From Aneurinibacillus terranovensis DSM 18919 (lineage in GTDB: Bacteria; Bacillota; Bacilli; Aneurinibacillales; Aneurinibacillaceae), in contig NZ_AUMJ01000059.1 in the NCBI RefSeq assembly GCF_000430625.1, positions 1 through 37,320 on the forward strand: a stretch of DNA of 37,320 bases, in the 5' to 3' direction. Below the pieces are notes generated by a model. The model was not told where the DNA came from, searched no databases, and saw only the letters and a program-made list of their open reading frames with translations. The translations under genes and the position numbers were made by a program. This document shows positions 8,884-18,234 of this stretch, in pieces (the stretch's first letter is position 1; each line of letters begins with the position of its first letter).

Positions 8884-9068
8884 GTGGGCAATGGAATGAT
8901 CCGTTTCTTATTTTTTGCTTTCTTTCCTTTACCCAGTGTTTCGTCAAAAAGGGCGTTCAAATTGAAGAAACCATTGTTTCGAGCCGCCTCCAAACGGAAG
9001 GGAAGCACGGCACTCCATGCTTCTCCGCAAGGAAAAACCCGCAAAAGAAACGGATTCGCCGCATCCCT
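8884..9068. repeat. Palindromic repeat family, copy 2 (degenerate core)
   Basis: The outer arms are clear: GGCAATGGAATGATCCGTTTC on the left matches the inverted right end around AAACGGATTCGCCGCATCCC. The inner flank with TTTACCCAGTGTT matches copy 4, and TCCGCAAGGAAAAACC matches the corresponding part of copies 1 and 4. The conserved 30-nt loop is not recognisable; only a GAGC-type fragment near 8980 hints at it. The right end touches the corA stop codon (9067-9069), so the element may act at the corA 3' end. Confidence 0.6.
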
Positions 9069-9993
9069 ACCACCACCTTTTCCACTTAATATACGCGCCC
9101 ATCGCAAGCGATACGGTAATCATAAGTCCCCACACGTAGGCATACCCGTATTTCCAATGAAACTCCGGCACTTGCAGGTTCATTCCATACAGGCCGACAA
9201 TGAAGGTAAGCGGCAGGAAAAAGGTGCTGACAATCGTTAACGTCTTCATAATTTCATTCATCCGGTCGCCCTTTAAAGAAACCTGGAGTTCAAGCAAACT
9301 TGTCAGTGATTCACGGAACGAGTCGACAGAATCGACCACGCGGTTCAGATGGTCAAATACATCCATCAGGTAGACATTAATTTCATCCTTCGTATAAGGA
9401 AACTGGGAATGCATGAGAGTCCCGAGGACATTTCGTTCTTCAACAAAGAGTCGACGAACCTTATGCAGCTTCCGCTTCATGTCAAAAATCCGATACGCCA
9501 TTTTTTTCATGAACGGATTATGGTACAGCGTGTTCTCCATCCGCTCAAGTTTTTCTTCTATCCCGTCTACCAGTTCCAGGTATTCGTCGACACACCTGTC
9601 CAGCACATGGTACAGAATCAGTCCCGGGTTTTGCATTTTGTCGGGCATCTGGATAAATTCTTCCCGCGTACCCTCTAATGTGGATGACTCTTGAGTTATA
9701 ACCGTAATTACAAAATTTTTTCCGATAATAACGCCAAATGGGTGCAGCAGCCAGTTCGCCTTCATGCCGGAAAATAAAATAAACGCATGGTCCTTGTATG
9801 TATCGACTTTCGGGCGTTGTCGATTGATATAAATACAGTCTTCCACCACCAGCGGATGGCAGTGGTACATCTCACCGATTATTTTTTCTATTTCTTCTTT
9901 TGTCGGGCTAAGCAGCCGCAAAAACACAACTTCATCTTCTTCAGGGGGGCGTGTTTCCGTATGTATAACAGTACCGTTCTTATATACAAGCAT
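9067..9993 (-). CDS. corA: CorA-family divalent cation transporter
   Basis: Inner-membrane channel for Mg2+ (or Co2+/Ni2+) uptake. It is 308 aa with a large cytoplasmic N-terminal domain (about 1-245, rich in acidic and helical segments such as DEYLELVDGIEEKLERMEN) and two C-terminal membrane helices at about 252-271 and 283-302. The family signature GMN is present at 270-272 in VGLYGMNL, and the tail KWKRWW is basic as expected. It lies downstream of yvoF with an 18-bp gap, suggesting cotranscription. CorA versus the Zn2+-type ZntB relatives cannot be decided from sequence alone, but GMN plus length favours CorA. Confidence 0.9.
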   Translation of the reverse strand: MLVYKNGTVIHTETRPPEEDEVVFLRLLSPTKEEIEKIIGEMYHCHPLVVEDCIYINRQRPKVDTYKDHAFILFSGMKANWLLHPFGVIIGKNFVITVITQESSTLEGTREEFIQMPDKMQNPGLILYHVLDRCVDEYLELVDGIEEKLERMENTLYHNPFMKKMAYRIFDMKRKLHKVRRLFVEERNVLGTLMHSQFPYTKDEINVYLMDVFDHLNRVVDSVDSFRESLTSLLELQVSLKGDRMNEIMKTLTIVSTFFLPLTFIVGLYGMNLQVPEFHWKYGYAYVWGLMITVSLAMGAYIKWKRWW

Positions 9994-10011
9994 CCGCAGA
10001 CTCCTTCTTGC

Positions 10012-10506
10012 TTACTGGTCTTTGATATAGATGATTTGCATCGGATTACCACCAACAAACGCACCGGGCGGCACATCCCGGTTGACTAGTGTCCCGGCGG
10101 ATACAACAGCATTGTCGCCGACGGTAACGCCCGGCAGAATGGTCGAATTCGCACCGATCATCACATTCGAACCGATTTTTACATCACCAAGCCGATACTC
10201 TGAAATTAAATATTCGTGAGCCAAAATCGTCGTGTTATAGCCGATAATACTATTTGACCCAATAGAGATTCGCTCGGGAAACATTGTATCCATCATTACC
10301 ATGAGAGCAACAGCGGTGTACTCACCGATTCTCATTCCGAGAAATGTACGGTACATCCAATTTTTAAGCGGCATCCATGGTATGTAGCGTGCGAGTTGAA
10401 CGACGGTAAAACATTTGACAACCTTTCGGAAAGGAACGGTTTTATACAGCTGCCAGAGTGAATTGGGGCCTGTAACAGGATAGCGTTCGGTTTGACGTTT
10501 TGCCAT
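10012..10506 (-). CDS. yvoF: YvoF-like hexapeptide-repeat acyltransferase
   Basis: A 164-aa member of the left-handed beta-helix acyltransferases (maltose/galactoside O-acetyltransferase type). Hexapeptide repeats run from about residue 75 to 150 and include ISIGSNSIIGYNTTI, VKIGSNVMIGANSTILPG and VTVGDNAVVSAGTLV. The ending PPGAFVGGNPMQI is typical of the superfamily. The substrate is unknown. The identification as the Bacillus YvoF counterpart rests on order: it follows ppaX and hprK as in B. subtilis. The gap to ppaX is 15 bp, so the genes are probably one transcript. Confidence 0.8.
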   Translation of the reverse strand: MAKRQTERYPVTGPNSLWQLYKTVPFRKVVKCFTVVQLARYIPWMPLKNWMYRTFLGMRIGEYTAVALMVMMDTMFPERISIGSNSIIGYNTTILAHEYLISEYRLGDVKIGSNVMIGANSTILPGVTVGDNAVVSAGTLVNRDVPPGAFVGGNPMQIIYIKDQ

Positions 10507-10521
10507 AAAATTTCTTCCAAA

Positions 10522-11169
10522 TCAATCAGATTTTTTGACGATGTGAAGCAGTTCTTTCATATCGTGGATTAAATACGTCGGCTTGAACGTCGAAAGGAAG
10601 TCGGCTCCTTTCAAGCTCCATGCGACTCCCGCAGAATCAATACCGGCGTTATGGGCCGCTTCAATGTCATACTGGCTGTCCCCTATCATTAACGTGCTGG
10701 CGGGATCGGCGCCCATTGACGCCATCGCTTTAAGCACAGGAGCCGGATGCGGCTTGTGTTCTTCCGTATCCTGAAAGCAGACAACCGTTTCCATAAACTT
10801 ATCCAATCCAAAAAGGCGCAGGCCCATCTGCGCTGTTTTTCTCTGCTTTGTTGTGACAACCCCCATACGAACCCCCATGTTAGCCAGTTCTGTCAGGGTT
10901 TCTACGACATTAGGAAACTCACGAACAAGTTCATCGTGTACCTGTTCATTATGTTCGCGGTAAACCTGGACGAGTTCTTCCGCCCTCTCCCGATCAAAAA
11001 GCTGCATCTGGTCGTACAGGGGTTTACCCATGTGTGGAATCAAATCGTCCCTTGAATATTTGCCCGGAAAATACTTATCCAACGTAAACAGAAAAGAGGT
11101 GAGGATTAAGTTATTTGTATCAATCAAAGTACCGTCTAAATCAAACAAAACATGTTTATATGTAAGCAT
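10522..11169 (-). CDS. ppaX: PpaX: HAD-family pyrophosphatase
   Basis: A 215-aa HAD hydrolase. Motif I is DLDGTLIDTN at residues 10-19, motif II falls in GVVTTKQR, and motif IV is MIGDSQYDIEAAHNAG. In Bacillus, PpaX hydrolyses the pyrophosphate released when HprK dephosphorylates Ser-phosphorylated HPr. That role is inferred from the position next to hprK and the typical length. Other HAD phosphatases (for example phosphoglycolate phosphatase) look similar, so context carries the call. Confidence 0.88.
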   Translation of the reverse strand: MLTYKHVLFDLDGTLIDTNNLILTSFLFTLDKYFPGKYSRDDLIPHMGKPLYDQMQLFDRERAEELVQVYREHNEQVHDELVREFPNVVETLTELANMGVRMGVVTTKQRKTAQMGLRLFGLDKFMETVVCFQDTEEHKPHPAPVLKAMASMGADPASTLMIGDSQYDIEAAHNAGIDSAGVAWSLKGADFLSTFKPTYLIHDMKELLHIVKKSD

Positions 11170-11274
11170 TCGAAGACTCCTTTAAAAAGTTGATCGATAA
11201 TTTCGGCCTAATCGTTGCCTCTCTATCAAAGAGCCAGCCGTACAGTATGTATCGGGAAACCATTGAGAATCGTT

Positions 11275-12207
11275 TTACATATCCTCAATCGCTTCCTCGA
11301 TCGTATCGGTTAATTTTTTGCTGAATACAACTGCCGCGTTGTAGCCCATTCGCTTCAAGCGGAAATTCATCGCGGCCACTTCAACAATGACAGCAAGGTT
11401 GCGCCCGGGACGAACAGGGATGGTAATTTGTGGTATATCGGTATCGAGTATTTTTAATTTTTCTTCATCCAGACCAAGGCGGTCATAGTATTTTTGCGGA
11501 TCCCAGATTTCCAAACGAATAACGAGAGAGACGCGCTTATAGTTGCGCACGGCACCTGCCCCAAACAATGTCATTACATTTATTATGCCCAGGCCCCGGA
11601 TTTCAAGTAAATGCTGAATCAGCTCAGGCGCGCTTCCAATCAGTTGGTTTTCCTGGGTCTGGCGAATTTCTACCGCATCATCCGCAACAAGGCGATGCCC
11701 CCGTTTGACCAGTTCCAGAGCGGTTTCACTTTTTCCAATCGAACTTTGTCCTACAATAAGGACGCCAACCCCGTATACATCAACAAGCACACCGTGCATC
11801 GTAGTGGTCGGAGCCAGGCGTCCTTCCAGGTACGTAGTCAATTTACTCGACAGTTTCGTTGTAGCAAGAGGAGAAGTGAGGACAGGCACCTGCCGTTCCT
11901 TGGAATATTGAATAAGTTCTTCAGGAACTTCCAGGCCGTGTGAGACACATACGCACGGTGTATCATCGCCCAGAAGAAACTTGATTCTTTTTTCGCGTTC
12001 TTCTTTGTTCAGTGTTTCATAAAAGCTGAGTTCCGTTTTCCCAAGTAATTGAATGCGCTGGGACGGGTAAAAATCGAAAAAACCGGCGATTTCCAAACCC
12101 GGGCGGCTAATATCGCTCACCGTTATTTCACGCATCAGCCCGGCCTCTCCGCTGACAACCTTCCACTGAAAGTGCTGGACCACATCGCGTACATGGGTTT
12201 TTCTCAA
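11275..12207 (-). CDS. hprK: HprK: HPr kinase/phosphorylase
   Basis: Bifunctional enzyme that phosphorylates or dephosphorylates Ser46 of HPr and so controls CcpA-dependent catabolite repression. It has 310 aa, with an N-terminal regulatory domain (about 1-130), Walker A GQSSIGKS at 153-160, the conserved HGV and DD residues around 138 and 176, and the signature [20 protein letters not shown]. The start is TTG at 12207 with AAGGAGAG about 11 bp upstream. The usual lgt gene between hprK and ppaX is absent; only 105 bp without an open frame separates them. Confidence 0.96.
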   Translation of the reverse strand: MRKTHVRDVVQHFQWKVVSGEAGLMREITVSDISRPGLEIAGFFDFYPSQRIQLLGKTELSFYETLNKEEREKRIKFLLGDDTPCVCVSHGLEVPEELIQYSKERQVPVLTSPLATTKLSSKLTTYLEGRLAPTTTMHGVLVDVYGVGVLIVGQSSIGKSETALELVKRGHRLVADDAVEIRQTQENQLIGSAPELIQHLLEIRGLGIINVMTLFGAGAVRNYKRVSLVIRLEIWDPQKYYDRLGLDEEKLKILDTDIPQITIPVRPGRNLAVIVEVAAMNFRLKRMGYNAAVVFSKKLTDTIEEAIEDM

Positions 12208-12354
12208 AGAGATCGACTCTCCTTATCATATAATTTTTGTTTCATTGTAACACATGCTCGTCTCTTTCGCTTTGTCCATACAGAAAACAGGGCGTTCACC
12301 CCGGAACCTTGCCGTCGAATAAGGCATAAAAAAGGGAAAGAGGGGGATAATCAC

Positions 12355-12765
12355 GTGGATGACAAACAACTTAAATCATTAGCAGAACAATTAAATAGCC
12401 CTGTGATGAAGCAGCTTCAGGAAACGATGAAAATATGGGCACCCTTTTTGGAACGTCATCATAAGGATTTAACAACACAATTCAAGCCGCTCTTTCAGCT
12501 TGCTCAAACGCTGATGACTATGACCCCGGCACCAAAAGCCGCGCGGAAAGCTCCTGCACCAAGACAAACGGCCGAAAATCAGAAGCCCGTGAAAAACACG
12601 CCTGAAACAGAAATTGTTTCAATCCGACCGTTCCGCTCACCTCAATATGCATCCCAGGAAAAAGTGAATGAATTACAGCGGACGAATCAAAAATTAATGG
12701 ATGAGTTAAGGAAGCTGCGCATGGAAATCGAACAGTTGAAAAGAACGAAGACAACAAAACCATGA
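12355..12765 (+). CDS. Small coiled-coil protein of unknown function
   Basis: A 136-aa product from a GTG at 12355, preceded by AGAGGGGGATAATCAC. The open frame extends further upstream but would run into the divergent hprK gene, so the GTG is preferred. The N-terminal part (DDKQLKSLAEQLNSPVMKQL) looks helical. The middle is Pro/Ala/Lys-rich (about 60-85) and the C-terminus is a coiled coil (VNELQRTNQKLMDELRKLRM and a basic tail). No signal peptide or membrane segment is seen. I do not recognise a named family. It is divergent from hprK and convergent with uvrA, and is the only plus-strand gene between 8790 and 29468. Confidence 0.7.
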   Translation: MDDKQLKSLAEQLNSPVMKQLQETMKIWAPFLERHHKDLTTQFKPLFQLAQTLMTMTPAPKAARKAPAPRQTAENQKPVKNTPETEIVSIRPFRSPQYASQEKVNELQRTNQKLMDELRKLRMEIEQLKRTKTTKP

Positions 12766-12818
12766 AGACGACGGAATCAATAAGGATGAACCAAACAACC
12801 AGGAAGGCGCATGAGCAT

Positions 12819-13013
12819 GAGAAAAACTCGCGGGCGTTGCCGCTCGTCCTTTTTCTGCAGGGAAGCGAAACGGCCGCTTAGTGACCGGAAGGTCGGACCG
12901 ACAAAACATCCGGGTACCTCAATGATGGAGACAATTGTCGGTCTGATCGACCTTCCGGCCACACGCTCCACATCGAAAAAGCAACGTTCGGCACACTCCC
13001 GCGAGTTTTTCTC
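12819..13013 (+). repeat. Palindromic repeat family, copy 3 (different arms, same core)
   Basis: Terminal inverted repeats are perfect over 16 bp (GAGAAAAACTCGCGGG at 12819-12834 and its complement at 12998-13013). Most of the 195 bp can pair. The core is a 30-nt loop at 12905-12934 (AACATCCGGGTACCTC, ending TGGAGACAA). It is closed by CCGGAAGGTCGGACCGACAA on the left (12885-12904) and its partner at 12935-12958, which carries a few extra bases as a bulge. The outer arms do not resemble copies 1, 2 and 4. It lies between convergent genes. Confidence 0.8.
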
Positions 13014-13028
13014 AGGTGACCCATGGAG

Positions 13029-13072
13029 GAAAGTATATGTTGCTTTAACACTGTAAAGCAACATATACTTTC
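13029..13072. terminator. Perfect 19-bp hairpin (bidirectional terminator)
   Basis: GAAAGTATATGTTGCTTTA (13029-13047) and its exact complement (13054-13072) enclose a 6-nt loop. It lies between convergent genes, 264 bp after the 12355 gene and beyond the uvrA end on the other strand. The T-tracts are short, so it may be a backup terminator or a processing site. Confidence 0.6.
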
Positions 13073-13082
13073 TTTAACGGTA

Positions 13083-13129
13083 ATAAAAACGGTACGATGT
13101 CCGCGTAGGACTGATCGTACCGTTTTTAT
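13083..13129. terminator. Bidirectional intrinsic terminator of uvrA and the convergent gene
   Basis: ATAAAAACGGTACGAT (13083-13098) pairs perfectly with ATCGTACCGTTTTTAT (13114-13129), and an inner GTCC/GGAC extends the stem. Flanking A and T runs provide a U-tract on both strands. It is the second of two strong hairpins in a row, 57 bp past the uvrA stop. Confidence 0.88.
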
Positions 13130-13185
13130 GCCCCTACCTATTCATACAGCAGCCGGGCTGCCCAAGCACTTCCCAAAAAGGCCGA

Positions 13186-16050
13186 TTACACTCGGACTTC
13201 CAGCCGTTGCTCCGAGCGCTTGCGGTCACGTTCAAGGACCGGTTTGAGGAAATGGCCGGTATAAGAAGCCGGAACCTCGCATACTTCCTCCGGTGTGCCT
13301 TCCGCCACGATCGTTCCTCCGCGGTGACCGCCTTCCGGACCGAGGTCAATAATATAATCCGCTGTTTTAATCACATCCAGATTATGTTCAATCACGAGTA
13401 CGCTGTCCCCATTATCCACGAGACGCTGCAGCACTCGCAGCAGCCGATCAATATCGTCAACGTGCAGTCCGGTCGTCGGTTCGTCTAAAATGTAAAGCGT
13501 TTTTCCCGTGCTGCGCCGGTGTAATTCAGAAGCAAGCTTGATGCGCTGGGCTTCCCCACCGGACAGCGTGGTTGCAGGCTGGCCAAGCTTCATGTAGCCA
13601 ACGCCGACATCAAACAAGGTTTGCATTTTCCGTTTAATGCGTGGAATGTTCTTAAAGAACTCCAGCGCGTTCTCAATGGTCATATCCAACACATCGGCAA
13701 TGTTTTTCCCTTTGTATTTCACCTGAAGTGTTTCGCGGTTGTACCGTTTGCCCTGGCACACCTCGCACGGAACATAAATATCGGGCAGAAAATGCATCTC
13801 AATCTTTATAATTCCGTCCCCGCGGCATGCTTCACAGCGGCCGCCTTTCACATTAAAGCTGAACCGTCCCTTTTGGTATCCGCGCATTTTAGCTTCGTTC
13901 GTCTGCGCGAATAAATCCCGGATATCATCAAAAACCCCGGTATATGTCGCGGGATTCGAGCGCGGTGTGCGCCCGATCGGCGACTGGTCAATATCAATGA
14001 CCTTTTCGAGATGTTCAAGACCTTCCAGTTTGCGGAAGGAACCCGGTTTTTGCTTCGATTTATGAAGTTCCCGTGCAAGTGCTTTATGCAGAATTTCATT
14101 AATAAGCGTTGATTTCCCAGACCCTGAAACACCCGTTACGCAGGTGAAAACGCCAAGCGGTACTTTCAGATTCACATTGTGCAGGTTATTTTCTTTGGCT
14201 CCGATAATCTTAATCCATTTGCCGTTCGTCTCACGGCGCTGGAATGGAACCGGAATGAACTTGCGGCCGCTCAGGTATTGGCCGGTGAGCGATTTGGGAT
14301 TATTCATCACTTCCTGCGGCGTGCCTTTCGCAATAACCTCCCCGCCATGAACACCGGCTCCCGGGCCGATGTCAATGATATAGTCGGCGGCCAGCATCGT
14401 ATCTTCATCGTGTTCAACCACAACAAGAGTATTTCCCAGGTCGCGCATATGGGTCAACGTTTTAATCAGGCGCTCGTTGTCCCGCTGGTGAAGGCCGATG
14501 CTCGGTTCGTCCAATATATAAAGAACCCCCATCAGACTCGATCCAATCTGGGTTGCCAGCCGAATGCGCTGCGCCTCGCCGCCGGATAGCGTTCCGGCAG
14601 AGCGGCTCATCGTTAAATAATCCAGCCCCACGTCCACCAGAAAGCCGAGGCGGGCATTAATCTCTTTTAGAATAAGGCGAGCAATTTGGAATTCCTTATC
14701 TGTAAGCTGCAGCCCTTCAAAGAAAGTAAGAGCGTCAGATACCGAAAGCTCTGTTGTATACGCAATATTTCTGCCGTTAATTAAAATTGCCAGCGATTCG
14801 GGACGGAGGCGGCGGCCCTTACAGGATGGACAGTTTTTCTGGCTCATGTACGACTCCAACTGCTCACGGGTCGATTCCGAACCTGTCTCCCTGTATCGGC
14901 GCTGCACATTATTCACGACACCTTCAAATACCATATACGTATCCCGGTAGGTCGTACTGAAATCGCTCTTGTAGCGAAAATGTAACTTCTCCGTCCCGCT
15001 GCCATACAGGAGGACGTGCTGCTGTTGTTCCGTCAGTTCTTCAAAAGGTTTGTTTTTGTCGATTTTGTAATGGCGGGCAACACAATCAAGAATCTGCTCA
15101 TAGTAGTTGGATGTCGAACTGTTCCACGGCTCCAGCGCGCCTTCAGCCATACTCTTCGTCCGGTCAGGCACTACTAAATCCGGATCGACCTCAAGCTGGC
15201 TGCCCAACCCGTCACATGTCGGACAGGCACCGAACGGGCTGTTAAACGAAAACATGCGGGGTTCCAGTTCATCAATGCTAAACCCGCAAATCGGGCAGGC
15301 TAAATTCTGGCTGAACAGCAATTCTTCCCGCCCGATAATATCCACCAGGACCCGTCCCTCAGCAAGGCGGAGGGCCGTTTCCAGAGAGTCAGAGAGACGC
15401 GACTCTATCCCTTCTTTTACGACGATCCGGTCGATGACGACTTCAATGGAGTGCTTCTTGTTTTTCTCCAGTTCAATCGCTTCTGACAAGTCCCTTACTT
15501 CCCCGTCTACCCGAACACGGACATAACCCTGTGACCGGATATCATCCAGCAATTTTTTATGCTCACCTTTACGCCCCTGAATAAGCGGGGCAAGAATCTG
15601 CAGGCGGGTTTTCTCAGGATAATCAACAATCCGGTCCACCATTTGTTCAATCGTCTGGGAAGTGATTTCAATCCCGTGTTCAGGACAATGCGGGCGCCCA
15701 ATCCGGGCAAACAGCAGGCGCAAATAATCATAAATTTCGGTGACGGTCCCCACTGTCGAACGCGGATTGCGGCTCGTCGTCTTCTGGTCGATGGAAATCG
15801 CCGGTGAAAGCCCGTCAATCGAATCCACATCTGGCTTCTCCATTTGCCCGAGGAATTGCCGGGCATAGGCTGATAACGACTCTACATAACGGCGCTGCCC
15901 CTCGGCGTATATCGTATCAAACGCAAGGGAGGATTTTCCGGAACCGGACAGGCCTGTCAACACGACAAACTTGTCCCGTGGAATCGTCACATCAATATTT
16001 TTCAGGTTATGGGCGCGTGCGCCCTTAATTACTATATTTTCGCGGCTCAT
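13186..16050 (-). CDS. uvrA: UvrA: excinuclease ABC subunit A
   Basis: Damage-sensing ATPase of nucleotide excision repair that loads UvrB. About 954 aa from the ATG at 16050 ([20 protein letters not shown]). A start 33 bp upstream would add a charged tail not expected in the family. Two ABC modules are present, with Walker [10 protein letters not shown] and GVSGSGKST, signature [12 protein letters not shown] and [12 protein letters not shown], and Walker [16 protein letters not shown] and [12 protein letters not shown]. Zinc-binding cysteines are visible in [31 protein letters not shown] and CEVCQGKR. The start lies 10 bp beyond the uvrB stop, so the two form one operon. Confidence 0.97.
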   Translation of the reverse strand: MSRENIVIKGARAHNLKNIDVTIPRDKFVVLTGLSGSGKSSLAFDTIYAEGQRRYVESLSAYARQFLGQMEKPDVDSIDGLSPAISIDQKTTSRNPRSTVGTVTEIYDYLRLLFARIGRPHCPEHGIEITSQTIEQMVDRIVDYPEKTRLQILAPLIQGRKGEHKKLLDDIRSQGYVRVRVDGEVRDLSEAIELEKNKKHSIEVVIDRIVVKEGIESRLSDSLETALRLAEGRVLVDIIGREELLFSQNLACPICGFSIDELEPRMFSFNSPFGACPTCDGLGSQLEVDPDLVVPDRTKSMAEGALEPWNSSTSNYYEQILDCVARHYKIDKNKPFEELTEQQQHVLLYGSGTEKLHFRYKSDFSTTYRDTYMVFEGVVNNVQRRYRETGSESTREQLESYMSQKNCPSCKGRRLRPESLAILINGRNIAYTTELSVSDALTFFEGLQLTDKEFQIARLILKEINARLGFLVDVGLDYLTMSRSAGTLSGGEAQRIRLATQIGSSLMGVLYILDEPSIGLHQRDNERLIKTLTHMRDLGNTLVVVEHDEDTMLAADYIIDIGPGAGVHGGEVIAKGTPQEVMNNPKSLTGQYLSGRKFIPVPFQRRETNGKWIKIIGAKENNLHNVNLKVPLGVFTCVTGVSGSGKSTLINEILHKALARELHKSKQKPGSFRKLEGLEHLEKVIDIDQSPIGRTPRSNPATYTGVFDDIRDLFAQTNEAKMRGYQKGRFSFNVKGGRCEACRGDGIIKIEMHFLPDIYVPCEVCQGKRYNRETLQVKYKGKNIADVLDMTIENALEFFKNIPRIKRKMQTLFDVGVGYMKLGQPATTLSGGEAQRIKLASELHRRSTGKTLYILDEPTTGLHVDDIDRLLRVLQRLVDNGDSVLVIEHNLDVIKTADYIIDLGPEGGHRGGTIVAEGTPEEVCEVPASYTGHFLKPVLERDRKRSEQRLEVRV

Positions 16051-16060
16051 GCCTTCATTT

Positions 16061-18049
16061 TCATCCTTCCGCTTTGATCTCAATAATCAAATCACGCAGT
16101 TCGGCCGCACGCTCAAAATCGAGGTGGCGGGCGGCTTCCTTCATTTCGTCTTCCATGCGAAGGATGAGTTCTCTGCGCTCTTTCTTGTTCAATTTACTGT
16201 ATGCTTTATCCGGCAAGTAATCCGCAGAATCCTCCGCAACCTTCGTCGCTTCAATGACATCGCGGATTGCCTTTTGGATCGTTTGTGGAGTAATGCCGTG
16301 TTTTTTATTGTGGGCCATCTGGATTTGACGCCGACGGTTTGTCTCTTCGATTGCACGCTCCATCGATTGAGTCATCTGGTCGGCGTACATGATTACATGG
16401 CCCTGCGAATTACGGGCCGCCCGGCCAATCGTCTGAATTAAGGACCGTTCATTGCGCAGAAACCCTTCTTTATCCGCGTCGAGAATGGCAACGAGCGAAA
16501 CCTCCGGTATATCCAATCCTTCCCTGAGAAGGTTAATTCCAATCAGAACGTCAAAAACACCACGGCGCAGATCACGAATAATCTGCATCCGCTCTATCGT
16601 TTTAATATCCGAGTGCAGGTAGTTCACTTTAATTCCGACATCTTTTAAATAGTCGGTCAAATCCTCCGACATTTTTTTGGTTAATGTCGTGACAAGAACG
16701 CGTTCATTGCGGGCAATCCTTTCATTGATTTCACCCAACAAGTCATCGATCTGTCCCTTGGAAGGCCGGACATCAATGGTCGGATCGAGAAGGCCGGTTG
16801 GGCGAATGACCTGCTCGACAACCTCAGGTGTTTTTTCCAATTCATACGGACCGGGCGTGGCGGATACATATACGATTTGCTTTACATGGTCCTCAAATTC
16901 ATCAAAGCGCATTGGCCGGTTGTCGGCGGCGGACGGAAGGCGGAACCCGTGGTTAATCAACATCTCTTTGCGCGCTCTGTCCCCATTATACATCCCTCGA
17001 ATTTGTGGAAGCATGATATGAGACTCATCCACCATAATGAGAAAGTCGTCCGGAAAATAATCAAGCAAGGTGTAAGGGGTAGCACCTGCCGGCAACCCCG
17101 TTAAATGACGCGAATAGTTCTCGACGCCGGAGCAAAAGCCCATTTCCTGCAGCATCTCGATATCATAGCGTGTCCGCTGTTCGAGGCGTTGGGCTTCCAG
17201 AAGCTTTCCTTCCGCTTTAAATTTTGCCAGCTGCTCTTCAAGCTCCGCTTCAATACTCTTAATCGCCCGCTGCATTTTATCCGGTCCGGTGACATAGTGG
17301 GACGCCGGAAAAATCGCGACATGCTCACGTTCGTGAAGGATTTCTCCGGTTAATATATCAATTTCCGTAATCCGCTCAATTTCGTCTCCGAAAAATTCAA
17401 CCCGAATAGCATGTTCGCTGTTGGACGCCGGAAAAATTTCCACAACATCCCCGCGAACGCGGAAAGTCCCGCGCGTGAAGTTGATATCGTTACGGTCATA
17501 TTGAATATCAATTAACCGGTGCAGCACCTCATCCCGGCTTTTTTCCATCCCGCGGCGCAGCGAAAGCAGCAGCGACGCATAATCCTGAGGAGACCCCAAC
17601 CCGTAAATACATGAAACACTGGCGACAATAATCACGTCATTACGCTCAAACAGCGCACTCGTAGCCGAGTGGCGCAATTTATCGATTTCGTCGTTCGTGC
17701 TTGCATCTTTTTCTATATACGTATCCGTCTGCGGGATGTAAGCTTCCGGCTGATAATAATCATAGTAGCTTACAAAATACTCCACCGCATTATTCGGGAA
17801 AAACTCTTTAAACTCGCTGGCCAGCTGGGCTGCCAGCGTTTTATTATGGGCGATAACCAGTGTGGGCTTATTAATTTTTGCAATAACCTGAGCCATGGTA
17901 AACGTCTTTCCGGTTCCTGTCGCACCGAGCAGCGTTTGGTGTTTTTTTCCTCCTAATATCCCTTCCGTCAGCTGTTGAATAGCGGTCGGCTGGTCACCTT
18001 TCGGCTCATAATCCGACACAAGCTCAAATTTTTTAGCAAGCTTTTCCAC
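16061..18049 (-). CDS. uvrB: UvrB: excinuclease ABC subunit B
   Basis: Helicase-like damage-verification subunit, 662 aa, starting at GTG 18049 behind AAAGGATGGG. Motifs: Walker [16 protein letters not shown], the beta-hairpin region [17 protein letters not shown] for motif [34 protein letters not shown] for motif VI, and a C-terminal UVR domain ([19 protein letters not shown]) for contact with UvrC. It is complete. A TATAAT box at 18087-18092 and a LexA-like box at 18133-18146 lie upstream. Confidence 0.97.
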   Translation of the reverse strand: MEKLAKKFELVSDYEPKGDQPTAIQQLTEGILGGKKHQTLLGATGTGKTFTMAQVIAKINKPTLVIAHNKTLAAQLASEFKEFFPNNAVEYFVSYYDYYQPEAYIPQTDTYIEKDASTNDEIDKLRHSATSALFERNDVIIVASVSCIYGLGSPQDYASLLLSLRRGMEKSRDEVLHRLIDIQYDRNDINFTRGTFRVRGDVVEIFPASNSEHAIRVEFFGDEIERITEIDILTGEILHEREHVAIFPASHYVTGPDKMQRAIKSIEAELEEQLAKFKAEGKLLEAQRLEQRTRYDIEMLQEMGFCSGVENYSRHLTGLPAGATPYTLLDYFPDDFLIMVDESHIMLPQIRGMYNGDRARKEMLINHGFRLPSAADNRPMRFDEFEDHVKQIVYVSATPGPYELEKTPEVVEQVIRPTGLLDPTIDVRPSKGQIDDLLGEINERIARNERVLVTTLTKKMSEDLTDYLKDVGIKVNYLHSDIKTIERMQIIRDLRRGVFDVLIGINLLREGLDIPEVSLVAILDADKEGFLRNERSLIQTIGRAARNSQGHVIMYADQMTQSMERAIEETNRRRQIQMAHNKKHGITPQTIQKAIRDVIEATKVAEDSADYLPDKAYSKLNKKERRELILRMEDEMKEAARHLDFERAAELRDLIIEIKAEG

Positions 18050-18086
18050 GTTTTTTACCCATCCTTTTTTCTACATGCTGCCTATC

Positions 18087-18092
18087 ATTATA
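18087..18092 (-). promoter_or_regulatory. -10 box (TATAAT) of the uvrBA operon
   Basis: A perfect TATAAT is read on the minus strand 38 bp upstream of the uvrB GTG. No good -35 hexamer is seen at 17 bp, which could reflect a weak or activator-independent SOS promoter. Confidence 0.55.
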
Positions 18093-18132
18093 GCATATTT
18101 GATATACGAAATCTCATTTCCAGGCAAAAAAT

Positions 18133-18146
18133 CGAACATAGGTTCC
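18133..18146. promoter_or_regulatory. LexA (DinR) SOS box upstream of uvrB
   Basis: CGAACATAGGTTCC matches the Bacillus SOS-box pattern CGAAC-N4-GTTCG at 9 of 10 fixed positions. uvrB is a known LexA target in Bacillus. The site is about 40 bp upstream of the -10 hexamer, a little further than usual, so either another start site is used or the box is weak. Confidence 0.6.
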
Positions 18147-18164
18147 GGCTTCCTAAATAAATGA

Positions 18165-18211
18165 ATAAAAAAATATTCCTGTGTTTACATGCGGCGCGTA
18201 AACCAGGAATA
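18165..18211 (-). terminator. Terminator of the heptad-repeat protein gene
   Basis: On the minus strand TATTCCTGGTTTAC pairs, with one bulged base, with GTAAACACAGGAATA, and TTTTTTTATTC follows. It lies 24 bp past the stop of the gene at 18235. Confidence 0.75.
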
Positions 18212-18234
18212 GCAGAACCAGCAGCTACCTTATA

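Noticed and set aside
12208-12354. Upstream extension of the 12355 gene to 12049
   Set aside because: The longer frame overlaps hprK by about 160 bp and includes its start region. The GTG at 12355 has the ribosome-binding site.
12777-13064. Overlapping open frames of 80-95 codons on both strands
   Set aside because: They lie entirely in repeat copy 3 and the first terminator hairpin. Being open on both strands is a by-product of the palindrome. There is no ribosome-binding site or family-like sequence.
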